DNA of 64,000 nt. Source: Olleya sediminilitoris (GTDB lineage: Bacteria > Bacteroidota > Bacteroidia > Flavobacteriales > Flavobacteriaceae). Where the stretch lies: positions 1 through 64,000 of the forward strand of contig NZ_JAEMEF010000012.1 of the NCBI RefSeq assembly GCF_016785945.1, read 5' to 3'. The translations under genes were made by a program, and so were the position numbers. The first letter of the stretch is position 1. Every line of letters starts with the position of its first letter. Below the pieces are notes generated by a model. That model did not search any database, was not told the DNA's origin, and saw nothing but the letters and a program-made list of their open reading frames with translations. This document shows positions 25,382 through 34,648 of the stretch, in pieces.

Positions 25382-26320
25382 TTAGAATTTATAATTTAAA
25401 CCTAATAACCAGTATGATTGTAATTTGTTATCTACGTTATCAAAAGTAGGTTCTGCATTAGTAGAAGTAACATCGTACTGACCTAATGCATAATTAAGAG
25501 CTTCTTGTTTGTTGCTTCTTAAACCAAAGTCAAAACCAACACCAATCATTTTCCATAAGTTGTAACCAAAACTGTTAATCCAAGTAAAGTTAGATAAATC
25601 TCCATCTTCATAAGATTGGAAAGTAGAGAAGTTAGACTTAAAGCTAATTGCACCAATTTGTCTAGTATAATCTGCAACAATTTTAGCACCTAAAGACGAT
25701 TGGAAAACCGCATCGTTTTTAGCAAACACAAAGTTGTAGTTTAATGGATGTGCAACAACAATTAAGTTTTCAATAGGTGTCCAAGTTAAACCAACACCAA
25801 CATCTAAATATCCTGGATCATTAAAGTTGTCTAAAATTGTAGTTCTGTATTCAGCTAATCCAGACACTGCTAAATTTTTAGCAATATTTCTTCCGTATAA
25901 AGAAGAGATGTTAAATACATCTGTAGTTGCTTCAAAATCCTCACTATCTGTAGGGTCGTTTTTATCATCTAATTTTACCCAACCTAAGTTTACATTTAAA
26001 CTGTTTCTCCAGAAAAATTTGTCTTCTATTAAATTAGCAAAACCATTAACAGTAAATCCAATAGTACCAGAAGAATTGTCTACAGCAGATTGAGAGTACC
26101 AGTTACTAAATTCAGAAATGCTTCCACCAATAGTACCAAAAGCACCTTTTCTCCATCCTGGAAGTGCATCTATTTGAGCTTGTAAAGCATTTGCTTCACC
26201 TTGTAAAGCATCAGCTGCTGCTTGTTTTTCTGCTTTTTGAGCTTGTAATTCTTCTTTTGTTTGAGCGTTTAAGGAAACCATTCCCAAAAATAAAGCTCCA
26301 ATAAATAATACTTTTTTCAT
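25382..26320 (-). CDS. DUF3078 family outer-membrane protein
   Basis: 312 residues. Signal peptide (MKKVLFIGALFLGMVSLNAQ), then a coiled-coil-like stretch rich in Lys, Glu, Ala and Gln (about 21-52, ELQAQKAEKQAAADALQGEA) and a beta-barrel domain typical of DUF3078 (GWRKGAFGTIGGSISEFSNW, repeated amphipathic strands, WLLGLNYKF at the end). Predicted to sit in the outer membrane with a periplasmic coiled coil. Function is not known. It has its own full promoter (26349-26380) and a strong terminator. Confidence 0.82.
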   Translation of the reverse strand: MKKVLFIGALFLGMVSLNAQTKEELQAQKAEKQAAADALQGEANALQAQIDALPGWRKGAFGTIGGSISEFSNWYSQSAVDNSSGTIGFTVNGFANLIEDKFFWRNSLNVNLGWVKLDDKNDPTDSEDFEATTDVFNISSLYGRNIAKNLAVSGLAEYRTTILDNFNDPGYLDVGVGLTWTPIENLIVVAHPLNYNFVFAKNDAVFQSSLGAKIVADYTRQIGAISFKSNFSTFQSYEDGDLSNFTWINSFGYNLWKMIGVGFDFGLRSNKQEALNYALGQYDVTSTNAEPTFDNVDNKLQSYWLLGLNYKF

Positions 26321-26348
26321 AAAATATAAGTCTTTAATAAAACGGTTA

Positions 26349-26380
26349 CAAATATAAGGTTTAGTTACAATTTATCACAA
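26349..26380 (-). promoter_or_regulatory. Promoter of the DUF3078 gene
   Basis: On the minus strand: TTG (complement of 26378-26380), 21-nt spacer, TAtaTTTG (complement of 26349-26356), 28 nt before the start codon. Both boxes and their spacing agree with the Bacteroidetes primary sigma factor consensus. Confidence 0.78.
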
Positions 26381-26436
26381 AACTCATTTTGTTTTAAATA
26401 TCTGTATATCAATACCTTAAGTAGGATATTTAAATT

Positions 26437-26940
26437 TTATCGTTTATACAATGGAACAAAAGAACAAGCCTCTCCATACATGATATTTTTAGCATATGGT
26501 TTTAGCTTGTTTGTTATCATTACATAAGCGTTTATAGGCACTGGCTTGTTACTACAGCCTTTAATTATAACAGGTTTGTCTTGGTAAATTGTAGCATCGA
26601 TATTGGTAATTATATCTTGGTATATAGCAGTCTCTAAATCCTCTAAAGTTCCAATATGGCACTTTTCGACAAACGGTTCTAAATTCACGGTCAACAACAT
26701 AAAAGCCCAATCAGGTATAATAGCATCTACACTACAATGTATAGCAACATACTGGTTTTGGTATTGACTCCAGTCATGATTTTTTACATATTCTCTAAAA
26801 TCTTTCTCTTTTAAAACCAATTCATGAAATAACCAGTCTTTAATATCAAATTGTACACGTGCACCTTTTGGATAATAATCCTCAAGATCTATAGTTATCA
26901 GTTTACTATTTGCTACACGATTTATAATCTCTTCAGCCAT
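26437..26940 (-). CDS. DUF2480 family protein
   Basis: 167 residues, cytoplasmic. The DUF2480 pattern is plain: ITIDLEDYYPKGARVQFDIKDWLF at the start, then DWSQYQNQYVAIHCSVDAIIPDWAFMLL, then VIIKGCSNKPVPINAYV with a conserved Cys. Members are restricted to Bacteroidota and uncharacterised. It lies 20 nt after the ABC exporter gene, at the very end of the suf transcript run, so an iron-sulfur link is possible but not shown. Confidence 0.85.
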   Translation of the reverse strand: MAEEIINRVANSKLITIDLEDYYPKGARVQFDIKDWLFHELVLKEKDFREYVKNHDWSQYQNQYVAIHCSVDAIIPDWAFMLLTVNLEPFVEKCHIGTLEDLETAIYQDIITNIDATIYQDKPVIIKGCSNKPVPINAYVMITNKLKPYAKNIMYGEACSFVPLYKR

Positions 26941-26960
26941 AATTTAAAAATAAGTAATTA

Positions 26961-28796
26961 TTATTGGTATCCTTCTGCTTGTAGTTTAAATAAGTCAGCA
27001 TATAATGACTGGTTAGCCATTAATTGGTCGTGTGTGCCCATTTCTAGTACGCGACCTTCATCTAACACCAAAATCTTGTCTGCTTGTCTTACAGTACTAA
27101 ACCTGTGCGAAATAATAATACTAGTTTTATCTTGTGTTAGTCCTATAAATCTATCAAATACATCACTTTCTGCTTTAGCATCTAATGCAGATGTTGGTTC
27201 ATCTAATATCATAACCTTAGCATCTTTCATATAGGCTCTAGCTAATGCTACTTTTTGCCACTGTCCACCAGATAATTCTTGTCCTTTTGCAAAGCGCTTA
27301 CCTAATTGTTGGTCGTATCCTTTTTTAAGTTCTGACACCACTTGATTAGCTAAACTTAATTCGGCAGCATTTTCAATTTTATCTTGATTGTCTATTTGGT
27401 CAATGTCACCAATAGCAATATTTTCTCTTACGGTAAATTCGTATTTAAAAAAATCTTGAAAGATCACACCAAAAAACGTTTGGTATTCAGCTTTATTAAA
27501 CCTGTTAATATTTATTCCGTCTAATAATATTTCACCCGAAGTAGGCTCGTAAAAACGTAATAATAATTTAGTCAATGTTGTTTTTCCTGCTCCATTTTGG
27601 CCAACAAATGCTAGTTTTTCTCCAGCTTTTATTTTAAAACTAATCCCTTTTAGTATCTTATTATCAGATTCTGGATAAGAAAATATTACGTTTTTAAATT
27701 CAAAACCTTCTGTTATAGTTTTTGGTAATGGCATATCTTCTTTATGTTTTGGTGCAATAGATATGTCAATAAAATCAAAATAGTCTTTTAGGTATAATGC
27801 ACTTTCTGATATACGTGTAAATTTAGAAAAGAAATCTTGTAGGTTTCTGGTTAACCTATTAAAAGCACCTGATAAAAATGTTAGTTCTCCTAAAGTAATT
27901 ACTCCAGATATGACGCGATATATAATAAAGACATACGCACCATAATAGCTAAGTGTCCCTAAAACATTAAATACAAAACCTAAAGCAGATCGTTTTATAG
28001 CTAGTTTTTTGTTTAGGTCGTAGTATTCTTGGGACAAATTTTTAAAACGATTAACCACAAAATCTGTTAAACCAAACAGTTTAATTTCTTTAGCGGTTTT
28101 GTCATTTGCACCTATGTAACGTAAGTAATCCAATTCTCTACGTTCTGCAGTCCAACCTCTTGCTAAAGAGTATTGTTGTTGACTAAACCAAATTTCGTTT
28201 ATAAATGAAGGTATGATACTTAATACCAAAAGTATGATTAGGTAAGGTTCAAAATACACTAAACCAGCAACAAGGGTTGCAATAGATATTAAGCTTTGCA
28301 CTTCACCAAGTGCATTGGACATTAAACCAACACGACTTGTAGTTTGTGTTCTGGCACGTTCTAATTTATCATAAAATTCAGAGTCTTCTAATAGGCTAAT
28401 GTCTATTTGATTGGTTTTTTTTATGATTCTTACAGAGGTGTCAATAGAGTAGGCATCACCTAATAAACTATCTGTTAATTGGATGGCACGATTGACTAAG
28501 TCAGACAATACAATTAAACCAAACTCTATAGCAACATACGTCCATAATTGGGTTAAGTCTGTACTCTCTGATTGTGTTTGTAGTATAATTTGATCAATAA
28601 TAATTTTACCTATCCATAAAATTATGACAGGTAAAATGGCACCAATTAACCTACAAAACGCTGAACTTAAAAATAAGGTTTTGTTGGTGTTCCAGATTTC
28701 TTTAAAAAATCGTGGTATAAATATTAATGCGCTAAAAGATTTTTTTAAGCTAGTCTTGTTACCATCTTTTAACGATTTTGGAGTACGTCTAGCCAT
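26961..28796 (-). CDS. ABC exporter (fused permease and ATPase)
   Basis: 611 residues: six-helix transmembrane domain (about 25-330) followed by an ATPase domain with Walker A (GQNGAGKTT), signature LSGGQWQKVALARA, Walker B (VMILDEPTSALD) and the H-loop (IIISHRFSTVRQ). A homodimeric MsbA/multidrug-type exporter of the inner membrane; the substrate is not predictable. It follows the DUF59 gene by 15 nt in the suf direction, hence probably cotranscribed. Confidence 0.9.
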   Translation of the reverse strand: MARRTPKSLKDGNKTSLKKSFSALIFIPRFFKEIWNTNKTLFLSSAFCRLIGAILPVIILWIGKIIIDQIILQTQSESTDLTQLWTYVAIEFGLIVLSDLVNRAIQLTDSLLGDAYSIDTSVRIIKKTNQIDISLLEDSEFYDKLERARTQTTSRVGLMSNALGEVQSLISIATLVAGLVYFEPYLIILLVLSIIPSFINEIWFSQQQYSLARGWTAERRELDYLRYIGANDKTAKEIKLFGLTDFVVNRFKNLSQEYYDLNKKLAIKRSALGFVFNVLGTLSYYGAYVFIIYRVISGVITLGELTFLSGAFNRLTRNLQDFFSKFTRISESALYLKDYFDFIDISIAPKHKEDMPLPKTITEGFEFKNVIFSYPESDNKILKGISFKIKAGEKLAFVGQNGAGKTTLTKLLLRFYEPTSGEILLDGININRFNKAEYQTFFGVIFQDFFKYEFTVRENIAIGDIDQIDNQDKIENAAELSLANQVVSELKKGYDQQLGKRFAKGQELSGGQWQKVALARAYMKDAKVMILDEPTSALDAKAESDVFDRFIGLTQDKTSIIISHRFSTVRQADKILVLDEGRVLEMGTHDQLMANQSLYADLFKLQAEGYQ

Positions 28797-28811
28797 TTAT
28801 AATCTTAGATT

Positions 28812-29138
28812 TTAAAGCATTCCAAGTTCTAATTTTGCTTCTTCGCTCATTAATTCTTGTGTCCATGGTGGATCAAAAGTAATTTCTACTTCTGCATCTT
28901 TAACTTCGTTTAAAGATTTAACCTTCTCTTCTACCTCTAAAGGTAGTGTTTCTGCAACAGGACAGTTTGGTGTTGTTAGGGTCATTAAGATTTTTACATC
29001 GTAGTCTTCGTTTACAAAAACATCGTAAATTAATCCTAACTCGTATATGTCTACAGGTATTTCTGGATCAAAAATAGTTTTTAAAACTTTCACTATTTTT
29101 TCACCTAACTCTGCTGTGTCTATTGTTGTTTCACTCAT
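28812..29138 (-). CDS. SufT/DUF59 iron-sulfur assembly protein
   Basis: 108 residues, a MIP18-type DUF59 domain: TIFDPEIPVDIYELGLIYDV, MTLTTPNCPVAETLPLEVEE with the conserved Cys, and ITFDPPWTQELMSEEAKLELG at the end. Such proteins help maturation of Fe-S proteins or the SUF machinery. It stands 36 nt after sufE in the suf operon, supporting the SufT-like role. A CCGCGAAAGCG palindromic motif lies in the gap just upstream. Confidence 0.88.
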   Translation of the reverse strand: MSETTIDTAELGEKIVKVLKTIFDPEIPVDIYELGLIYDVFVNEDYDVKILMTLTTPNCPVAETLPLEVEEKVKSLNEVKDAEVEITFDPPWTQELMSEEAKLELGML

Positions 29139-29174
29139 GTTACTGTGTGCTTTTAATTTCCGCGAAAGCGAAAC

Positions 29175-29600
29175 TTATTGTATTTGTGTTTGGTATGCTA
29201 TAGCATACATTTTTATTTGTTTTATCATGCTTACTAGACCGTTTGCTCTAGTTGGTGATAAATGTTCTTTTAAGCCAATTTGATCTATAAAATCTGTATT
29301 AGCGTCTAGGATATCTTTTGGATGTTGGTTAGAAAATGCTCTAACTAAAATTGCAATTATCCCTTTGGTTATAATAGCATCACTGTCTGCAGTAAAAGCT
29401 ATTTTATCGTTATCTAACTCTGCATGAACCCAAACTTTACTTTGGCAGCCTTTAATAATGTTAGATTCTGTTTTGTATTCTGGAGCGATTAATGGTAATG
29501 ATTTACCTAAATCAATCATGTATTGGTAACGCTCTTCCCAATCTTCAAACATTGAAAATTCGTCAATTATCTCGTCTTGTATTTCTTTAATAGTCTGCAT
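29175..29600 (-). CDS. sufE: Sulfur acceptor protein SufE
   Basis: 141 residues. Active-site Cys 52 lies in NIIKGCQSKVWVHAEL, as in all SufE proteins, and SMFEDWEERYQYMIDLGKSLPLI forms the N-terminal helices. SufE takes persulfide sulfur from SufS and hands it to the SufBCD scaffold. A TAatTTTG -7 element on the minus strand (29622-29629) lies 21 nt before its start and could give a secondary internal promoter. Confidence 0.93.
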   Translation of the reverse strand: MQTIKEIQDEIIDEFSMFEDWEERYQYMIDLGKSLPLIAPEYKTESNIIKGCQSKVWVHAELDNDKIAFTADSDAIITKGIIAILVRAFSNQHPKDILDANTDFIDQIGLKEHLSPTRANGLVSMIKQIKMYAIAYQTQIQ

Positions 29601-29683
29601 TTTTCAATATGTTTTCAGTTACAAAATTAATCAATATGGATTGATTTATTACTAAAGAATTACTAAAGATATTTATAGTGTTA

Positions 29684-30496
29684 TTAATCTTTAGTTTTTG
29701 TATTTTGTTTTGCTATACTATTTAGTTTTGTAACAAGTTCTGCTATTTCTTTTGGTGGATTTCCAGCATCAAAAGTTGGTGTTGAGTATTGTTGTCCGTC
29801 AACTGTTATGGTTACATTAGCTGCTGCTGCACCATCATATTGATGTGCTTTGCTAGGAGCCTCTAAATTAGTAATGGATTTTGGGTCTATACTTTCTGAT
29901 AAGGTTTTTAAAGCATTCCAGTCATCTTTACTACACGATTGTACGTTTTCCTTCTCAGCTCTGTTAAACTGAGATGTTACGGTCTCTTTATTTACTTCAA
30001 TTAAGGTATAACTTCCTCTGCTAGAGGCTGCATATCTAAAAGTTAAATTGCCCTCTTGTTTTTGAGATGTTTTGTCTATATCTGCTTTAGCAGTTATTAG
30101 TTCTTTTTTATTTTCAAGAAGTGTAACCTTATTATCTTCTAAAGTGTAATGTGTTGTGTTTTGTAAATTTTGAAGAAAGGTAGCTTCTGTATCATTATCT
30201 TGGCAAAACTTTTTTGTTGAAACTAATGGACCAAAGGATATGCTATTATTTGTAGTTATCGTATAAGTACCAGAAAATTGATTGCATCCCGAATGGCCTG
30301 ATACACGTTCTGCCTCTGCATCAAAGTTTAAGCTTAAGTTTTTATCTGCTTTGTTGTGACTGTTTAAAGTCGACACAATAAAATTTCCGTTTAATGGCTG
30401 AGATTTCATATCTGTATTTAAACTAGTTGTTGCATCTTTTGCTGTACCACAACTGTTTAAAATTAATGAAAAAAGTATAATCGTAATTGTTTTCAT
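29684..30496 (-). CDS. META-domain lipoprotein
   Basis: 270 residues. The lipobox is LNSC (Cys 16). The mature protein has a META/HslJ-like domain at about 35-135 (LNFDAEAERVSGHSGCNQFSG, then SFGPLVSTKKFC, then ATFLQNLQ), followed by a C-terminal domain (about 150-265) of unknown type with EKENVQSCSKDDW and ITVDGQQY. META domains occur in envelope stress proteins. It is embedded between sufS and sufE in the same direction. Confidence 0.75.
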   Translation of the reverse strand: MKTITIILFSLILNSCGTAKDATTSLNTDMKSQPLNGNFIVSTLNSHNKADKNLSLNFDAEAERVSGHSGCNQFSGTYTITTNNSISFGPLVSTKKFCQDNDTEATFLQNLQNTTHYTLEDNKVTLLENKKELITAKADIDKTSQKQEGNLTFRYAASSRGSYTLIEVNKETVTSQFNRAEKENVQSCSKDDWNALKTLSESIDPKSITNLEAPSKAHQYDGAAAANVTITVDGQQYSTPTFDAGNPPKEIAELVTKLNSIAKQNTKTKD

Positions 30497-30550
30497 AGAA
30501 GTAATATTTTGGTATTTGACAATAATATTACAAAAAAGAAGCCAAAGTTA

Positions 30551-31765
30551 TTACGATAGCATCATTTTTGCTTTCTTGACACCTTGTACTAAAGTGTCTA
30601 TTTCTTCTTTAGTATTATAAAATGCAAACGAAGCTCTTACAGTACCTGGGATTTTAAAATAATCCATTATTGGTTGAGCACAATGGTGTCCTGTACGCAC
30701 TGCAATACCCATTTTGTCTAATAATGTCCCTACATCATAAGGATGAATGCCTTCTAGATTAAAAGAGATTACTGAAGTTTTATTTTTTGATGTACCGTAA
30801 ATTTTTAGACCTTCAATATCTTGTAATTGCTTTGTTCCGTAGTTTAGTAATTCATGTTCGTATTCTGCTATGTTATCAAAACCTATAGCATTCATGTAAT
30901 CTAGAGCTGCTCCAAAAGCAATTCCACCACAAATATTAGGTGTACCTGCTTCAAATTTATGTGGTAATCCTGCGTATGTTGTTTTTTCAAAAGTGACTTG
31001 GTCAATCATTTCTCCACCACCTTGATAAGGCTCCATTTTATTTAGCCATTCTTCTTTACCATAAAGCATTCCAACACCTGTTGGTCCGCAAATTTTATGC
31101 GCAGAAGTCACATAAAAGTCAACATCCAATGCTTGCACATCAGGTTTGATATGTGGACTAGCTTGTGCACCATCTATTAATACCGCAGCACCAAATTTGT
31201 GCGCTTTATCAATGATGCTTTTTATTGGGTTAATGGTTCCTAAAGCATTTGATATATGGTTAACAAAGACTAATTTAGTTTTGTCATTTAGTAAGGCATC
31301 ATAAGCCTCCATATCTAGTTCTCCTTCAGGAGTCATTGGTATTACTTTAAGAATTGCTCCAGTTTTTTCACAAAGCATTTGCCAAGGGACAATGTTACTG
31401 TGATGCTCTAGAGCGGAAACAATTAATTGGTCTCCTTTTTTTAATATTGAAGTAAAGCCATTTGCAACTAAATTAATACTATGTGTTGTTCCTGAAGTAA
31501 AAATTACTTCATAAGCTTGTTTAGCATTAAAATGTTTTTGAATGGTATGTCTAGCAGCTTCATATTTATCTGTCGCTTCTTGACTTAATGCGTGCACACC
31601 TCTGTGTATGTTGGCATTGTAATTACTGTAATAATCTACTATTACATCAATGACTTGTTGAGGTGTTTGTGATGTTGCTGCATTGTCAAAATACACTAAT
31701 GGTTTACCATTTACTTGTCTATTAAGTATCGGGAAATCCTTGCGTATTTTGTTAATGTCAATCAT
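30551..31765 (-). CDS. sufS: Cysteine desulfurase SufS
   Basis: 404 residues, class V aminotransferase fold. It has the pyridoxal-phosphate lysine in TSAHKICGPTGVG, the N-terminal FPILNRQVNGKPLVYFDNAA, and the persulfide Cys in RTGHHCAQPIMDYF near residue 360. It abstracts sulfur from cysteine and passes it to SufE. It is placed after sufD with a small membrane-protein gene between them (3- and 5-nt gaps), consistent with one operon. Confidence 0.95.
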   Translation of the reverse strand: MIDINKIRKDFPILNRQVNGKPLVYFDNAATSQTPQQVIDVIVDYYSNYNANIHRGVHALSQEATDKYEAARHTIQKHFNAKQAYEVIFTSGTTHSINLVANGFTSILKKGDQLIVSALEHHSNIVPWQMLCEKTGAILKVIPMTPEGELDMEAYDALLNDKTKLVFVNHISNALGTINPIKSIIDKAHKFGAAVLIDGAQASPHIKPDVQALDVDFYVTSAHKICGPTGVGMLYGKEEWLNKMEPYQGGGEMIDQVTFEKTTYAGLPHKFEAGTPNICGGIAFGAALDYMNAIGFDNIAEYEHELLNYGTKQLQDIEGLKIYGTSKNKTSVISFNLEGIHPYDVGTLLDKMGIAVRTGHHCAQPIMDYFKIPGTVRASFAFYNTKEEIDTLVQGVKKAKMMLS

Positions 31766-31768
31766 AAT

Positions 31769-32089
31769 TTATAGTTTAAACTCTGAAGCAATGCTATTAA
31801 ATAGTGTTACAAAAGTATAAGCAGCAAATGCTACAGTTATTAAAAAAGCAATAATAACATGTGTTACTTTTATAATGTCTTTGGCTAAAACGTTAGTAAC
31901 TGTTTTAAATATTAATATAGAAAGTATTATTATTAAGTAGGTTAATGACAACCCAACAAAAGTTAATAAAATACCATCAAAAAAACCTCCTTTAGTAAAA
32001 TAGTATGTAGTCCCAGCTAATAATGCTATAGCTAGACATATACCAATTATTTTAAGGTAAGTCTTAGTTGAAATGCTTAATAAATCCAT
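31769..32089 (-). CDS. Small membrane protein within the suf operon
   Basis: 106 residues with three hydrophobic helices (about 12-29, 34-58 and 72-96) and short polar ends. It lies only 5 nt after sufD and 3 nt before sufS, so it is translated with the suf genes. No family is recognised. A possible membrane role for the SUF machinery has no direct support. Confidence 0.6.
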   Translation of the reverse strand: MDLLSISTKTYLKIIGICLAIALLAGTTYYFTKGGFFDGILLTFVGLSLTYLIIILSILIFKTVTNVLAKDIIKVTHVIIAFLITVAFAAYTFVTLFNSIASEFKL

Positions 32090-32094
32090 AGGTT

Positions 32095-33408
32095 TTATAA
32101 ATCAAATCCTATGTTAACATTTAATTTAGTAGCGATTAGCTTTGTTATACGTTGTTTTAATTCTGGAATTTTAACCGATTTTAAAACATTGTTACTAAAA
32201 GCATACATTAATAATCCTCTAGCTTCCTTTTCTGGAATACCTCTAGATTTCATGTAAAATAATGCGCTTTCATCTAATTGTCCTATTGTACAACCATGAG
32301 AACATTTTACATCATCTGCAAAAATCTCAAGTTGAGGTTTAGAGTTTATTGTTGCTTTATCACTTAAAAGAATATTGTTATTTGACTGGAAAGCATTTGT
32401 TTTTTGAGCTTCCTTATTAACAATTACTTTACCATTAAAAACTCCTGTCGCACTATCGTTAAAAATCCCTTTGTAATCTTGGTGACTTTCACAATTTGGC
32501 TCAATATGATGCACTAAAGTGTTATGGTCAACGTGTTGTTTATCTCCAATAATGGTAATACCATTTAATGTCGAGTCCATGTGCTCTCCATTTTGGTAAA
32601 AGTTAAGATTGTTACGTGTTAACTTTCCACCAAAACTAAAGGTGTGTACAGAAACATGTGTTTCGCGTTTTTGTTCAACAAAAGTATTGTCTATTAACGA
32701 AGCGTTTTTGTTGTCGTTTTGTACTTTGTAGTAATCTACAATGGCACGTTTGTTTGCCACTATTTCTGTAACTGAGTTTGTTAAAACAGGATTATCAGTT
32801 AAGCTCTGGTGACGTTCTATGATTTGTACATGTGAATTTTCATCGACAACAATTAAGTTACGTGGCTGTAGCATTAAAGCTGCTTCATTACCAGTTGAAA
32901 AATGTACAATTTGTATTGGTTTTGCAACAACTTTATTTTTAGGAATATGAATATAAGCACCTTCCTTTGCAAAAGCTGTATTTATAGATGAAATTCCGTC
33001 TTTTGTAGCTACGCTATTAAAGTAATTTTCTATTATTAGTTGATATTTTGGTTTTGTTAATGCCGAAGACATTAAGCAAACATCTATACCATCATGAGTT
33101 GTTTCTGATAAATGAGAAGAATACTTACCATCAATAAATACGATTTTATAAGTATCTATATCATGAATAAAATATTTTTTAATTTCATTGTATTCTAATG
33201 CACTATCTTGGTTAGGAAATATGCTATAGTCATGTTTTAAAACACTATTAAGTGATGTATATTTCCAAGCTTCGTCCTTTTTAGTAGGAAACCCTTCCGC
33301 TTCAAAAGTTTTAATAGCTTCACTTCTAATATCATGTACTTTGCTATCGATATCGTTTTGATTTTCGAATGCTATAAAAGACGATACTAATTTTTCTTTT
33401 AAACTCAT
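32095..33408 (-). CDS. sufD: SUF scaffold subunit SufD
   Basis: 437 residues. The conserved beta-helix core is visible (about 170-390), with HNTLVHHIEPNCESHQDYKG, GVFNGKVIVN and QSNNNILLSDKATINSKPQLEIFADDVKCSHG. The final helical segment has ESALFYMKSRGIPEKEARGLL. SufD pairs with SufB and binds SufC to form the Fe-S assembly scaffold. It is separated from sufC by 128 nt that can fold into an unusual structured RNA. Confidence 0.94.
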   Translation of the reverse strand: MSLKEKLVSSFIAFENQNDIDSKVHDIRSEAIKTFEAEGFPTKKDEAWKYTSLNSVLKHDYSIFPNQDSALEYNEIKKYFIHDIDTYKIVFIDGKYSSHLSETTHDGIDVCLMSSALTKPKYQLIIENYFNSVATKDGISSINTAFAKEGAYIHIPKNKVVAKPIQIVHFSTGNEAALMLQPRNLIVVDENSHVQIIERHQSLTDNPVLTNSVTEIVANKRAIVDYYKVQNDNKNASLIDNTFVEQKRETHVSVHTFSFGGKLTRNNLNFYQNGEHMDSTLNGITIIGDKQHVDHNTLVHHIEPNCESHQDYKGIFNDSATGVFNGKVIVNKEAQKTNAFQSNNNILLSDKATINSKPQLEIFADDVKCSHGCTIGQLDESALFYMKSRGIPEKEARGLLMYAFSNNVLKSVKIPELKQRITKLIATKLNVNIGFDL

Positions 33409-33433
33409 ATTTTAAGTCTTCAGTTTGCAGTTA

Positions 33434-33532
33434 TTGTAAAACCTTGGTAACAGGTGTTTACAATAGCTTGTTACTGTATTTATTTTATTATTTAAACTAT
33501 AATGTTCTGCGGTTTACACAGTATTTATAGTT
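33434..33532 (-). promoter_or_regulatory. Structured sufC-sufD spacer with possible pseudoknot
   Basis: Stem 1 pairs TTGTAAAACCT (33434-33444) with AGGTGTTTACAA (33452-33463): 11 base pairs with one bulged G at 33456. Its 7-nt loop contains GTAAC (33447-33451), which is fully complementary to GTTAC (33470-33474), the geometry of an H-type pseudoknot. A further stem, AACTATAA (33495-33502) with TTATAGTT (33525-33532), lies just after sufC. The 128-nt gap is otherwise free of genes. Confidence 0.55.
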
Positions 33533-33536
33533 AATG

Positions 33537-34289
33537 TTAAGCGTCAACTTCTTCTTTAATCCAGTCGTAACCTTTTTCTTCTAGCTCATGCGCTAGCTCT
33601 TTACCACCTGATTTTACAATTTTACCATTGTATAATACATGTACAAAATCTGGTACGATGTAGTCTAATAAACGTTGGTAATGTGTTATAACTATGACAC
33701 CATTATCTTTGTTTTTTAGTTTGTTTACACCATTAGCAACAATACGTAAAGCATCAATATCTAAACCAGAGTCAGTCTCGTCAAGAATTGCTAATTTTGG
33801 CTCTAACATTGCCATTTGAAAAATCTCGTTACGCTTTTTTTCTCCTCCAGAAAATCCTTCGTTTAAAGATCTAGATAAAAATTTACGATCAATTTCTAAA
33901 AGTTCTGATTTTTCACGAATTAATTGAAGCATTTCTTTAGCAGGCATATCTTCAAGACCTTTTGCTTTTCTAGTTTCGTTGATAGCAGTTTTCATAAAGT
34001 TAGTGACACTAACTCCTGGAATTTCTACTGGATATTGAAACGATAAAAACACACCTTTATGTGCACGCTCTTCAGCAGCTAACTCTTCAATATCTTCACC
34101 TTCTAAAAGGATGTTACCATCGGTCACTTCATATTCTTCCTTACCTGCAATAACTGAAGCTAAAGTACTTTTTCCAGAACCATTTGGTCCCATTATAGCG
34201 TGTACTTCTCCAGCTTTTACCTCAAGGTTTATTCCTTTTAATATCGATTTGTCTTCAACACTTGCGTGTAGGTTATTTATCTTTAACAT
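33537..34289 (-). CDS. sufC: SUF ATPase SufC
   Basis: 250 residues, a soluble ABC ATPase: Walker A ([11 protein letters not shown]), Q-loop region with [18 protein letters not shown] (the SufC-specific stretch), signature [11 protein letters not shown], Walker B ([11 protein letters not shown]) and [14 protein letters not shown]. It drives conformational change of SufBD during cluster assembly. It is translated 5 nt after a small lipoprotein gene. Confidence 0.96.
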   Translation of the reverse strand: MLKINNLHASVEDKSILKGINLEVKAGEVHAIMGPNGSGKSTLASVIAGKEEYEVTDGNILLEGEDIEELAAEERAHKGVFLSFQYPVEIPGVSVTNFMKTAINETRKAKGLEDMPAKEMLQLIREKSELLEIDRKFLSRSLNEGFSGGEKKRNEIFQMAMLEPKLAILDETDSGLDIDALRIVANGVNKLKNKDNGVIVITHYQRLLDYIVPDFVHVLYNGKIVKSGGKELAHELEEKGYDWIKEEVDA

Positions 34290-34294
34290 ACTAT

Positions 34295-34642
34295 TTATTT
34301 TCCTAGTTTGATAACGTCGTTTTTATTTTCCTTTAAAGCGCTTACGCTTATAACTTTATTTATTTTTAGCTTATATGGCCAACCTTCTTCATTTTCATCT
34401 TTAGGAATTAACTTTCCTAAAACTTCAATTTTAACCATATCTGTTGGTTCTTTTTGGAAGGCTTTTGCTTGTTCTGCAATTTGATTGACTTGGTCGTTTA
34501 AAACTACTCCATGAATATCATTACCAACCTGAAATACAGCTGCATCAGCATAATACACAAAGTCACCTTTATATTGTTCTCCTTGATCTGTTTTGCAACT
34601 AACAAATGCGATAAGTAATAGTACAATAATTGCTTTTTTCAT
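34295..34642 (-). CDS. Small lipoprotein in the suf operon
   Basis: 115 residues with lipobox FVSC (Cys 16). The mature part is beta-rich ([39 protein letters not shown]). It ends 5 nt before sufC and starts 6 nt after the metallo-beta-lactamase-type gene, so cotranscription is near certain. No family recognised; periplasmic or outer-membrane location by lipobox. Confidence 0.62.
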   Translation of the reverse strand: MKKAIIVLLLIAFVSCKTDQGEQYKGDFVYYADAAVFQVGNDIHGVVLNDQVNQIAEQAKAFQKEPTDMVKIEVLGKLIPKDENEEGWPYKLKINKVISVSALKENKNDVIKLGK

Positions 34643-34648
34643 GATTAA

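Noticed and set aside
29157..29173. TTTCCGCGAAAGCGAAA between the DUF59 and sufE genes as a terminator
   Set aside because: The stem is short and imperfect and there is no T-run on the transcribed strand. Counted only as a possible member of a dispersed palindrome family.
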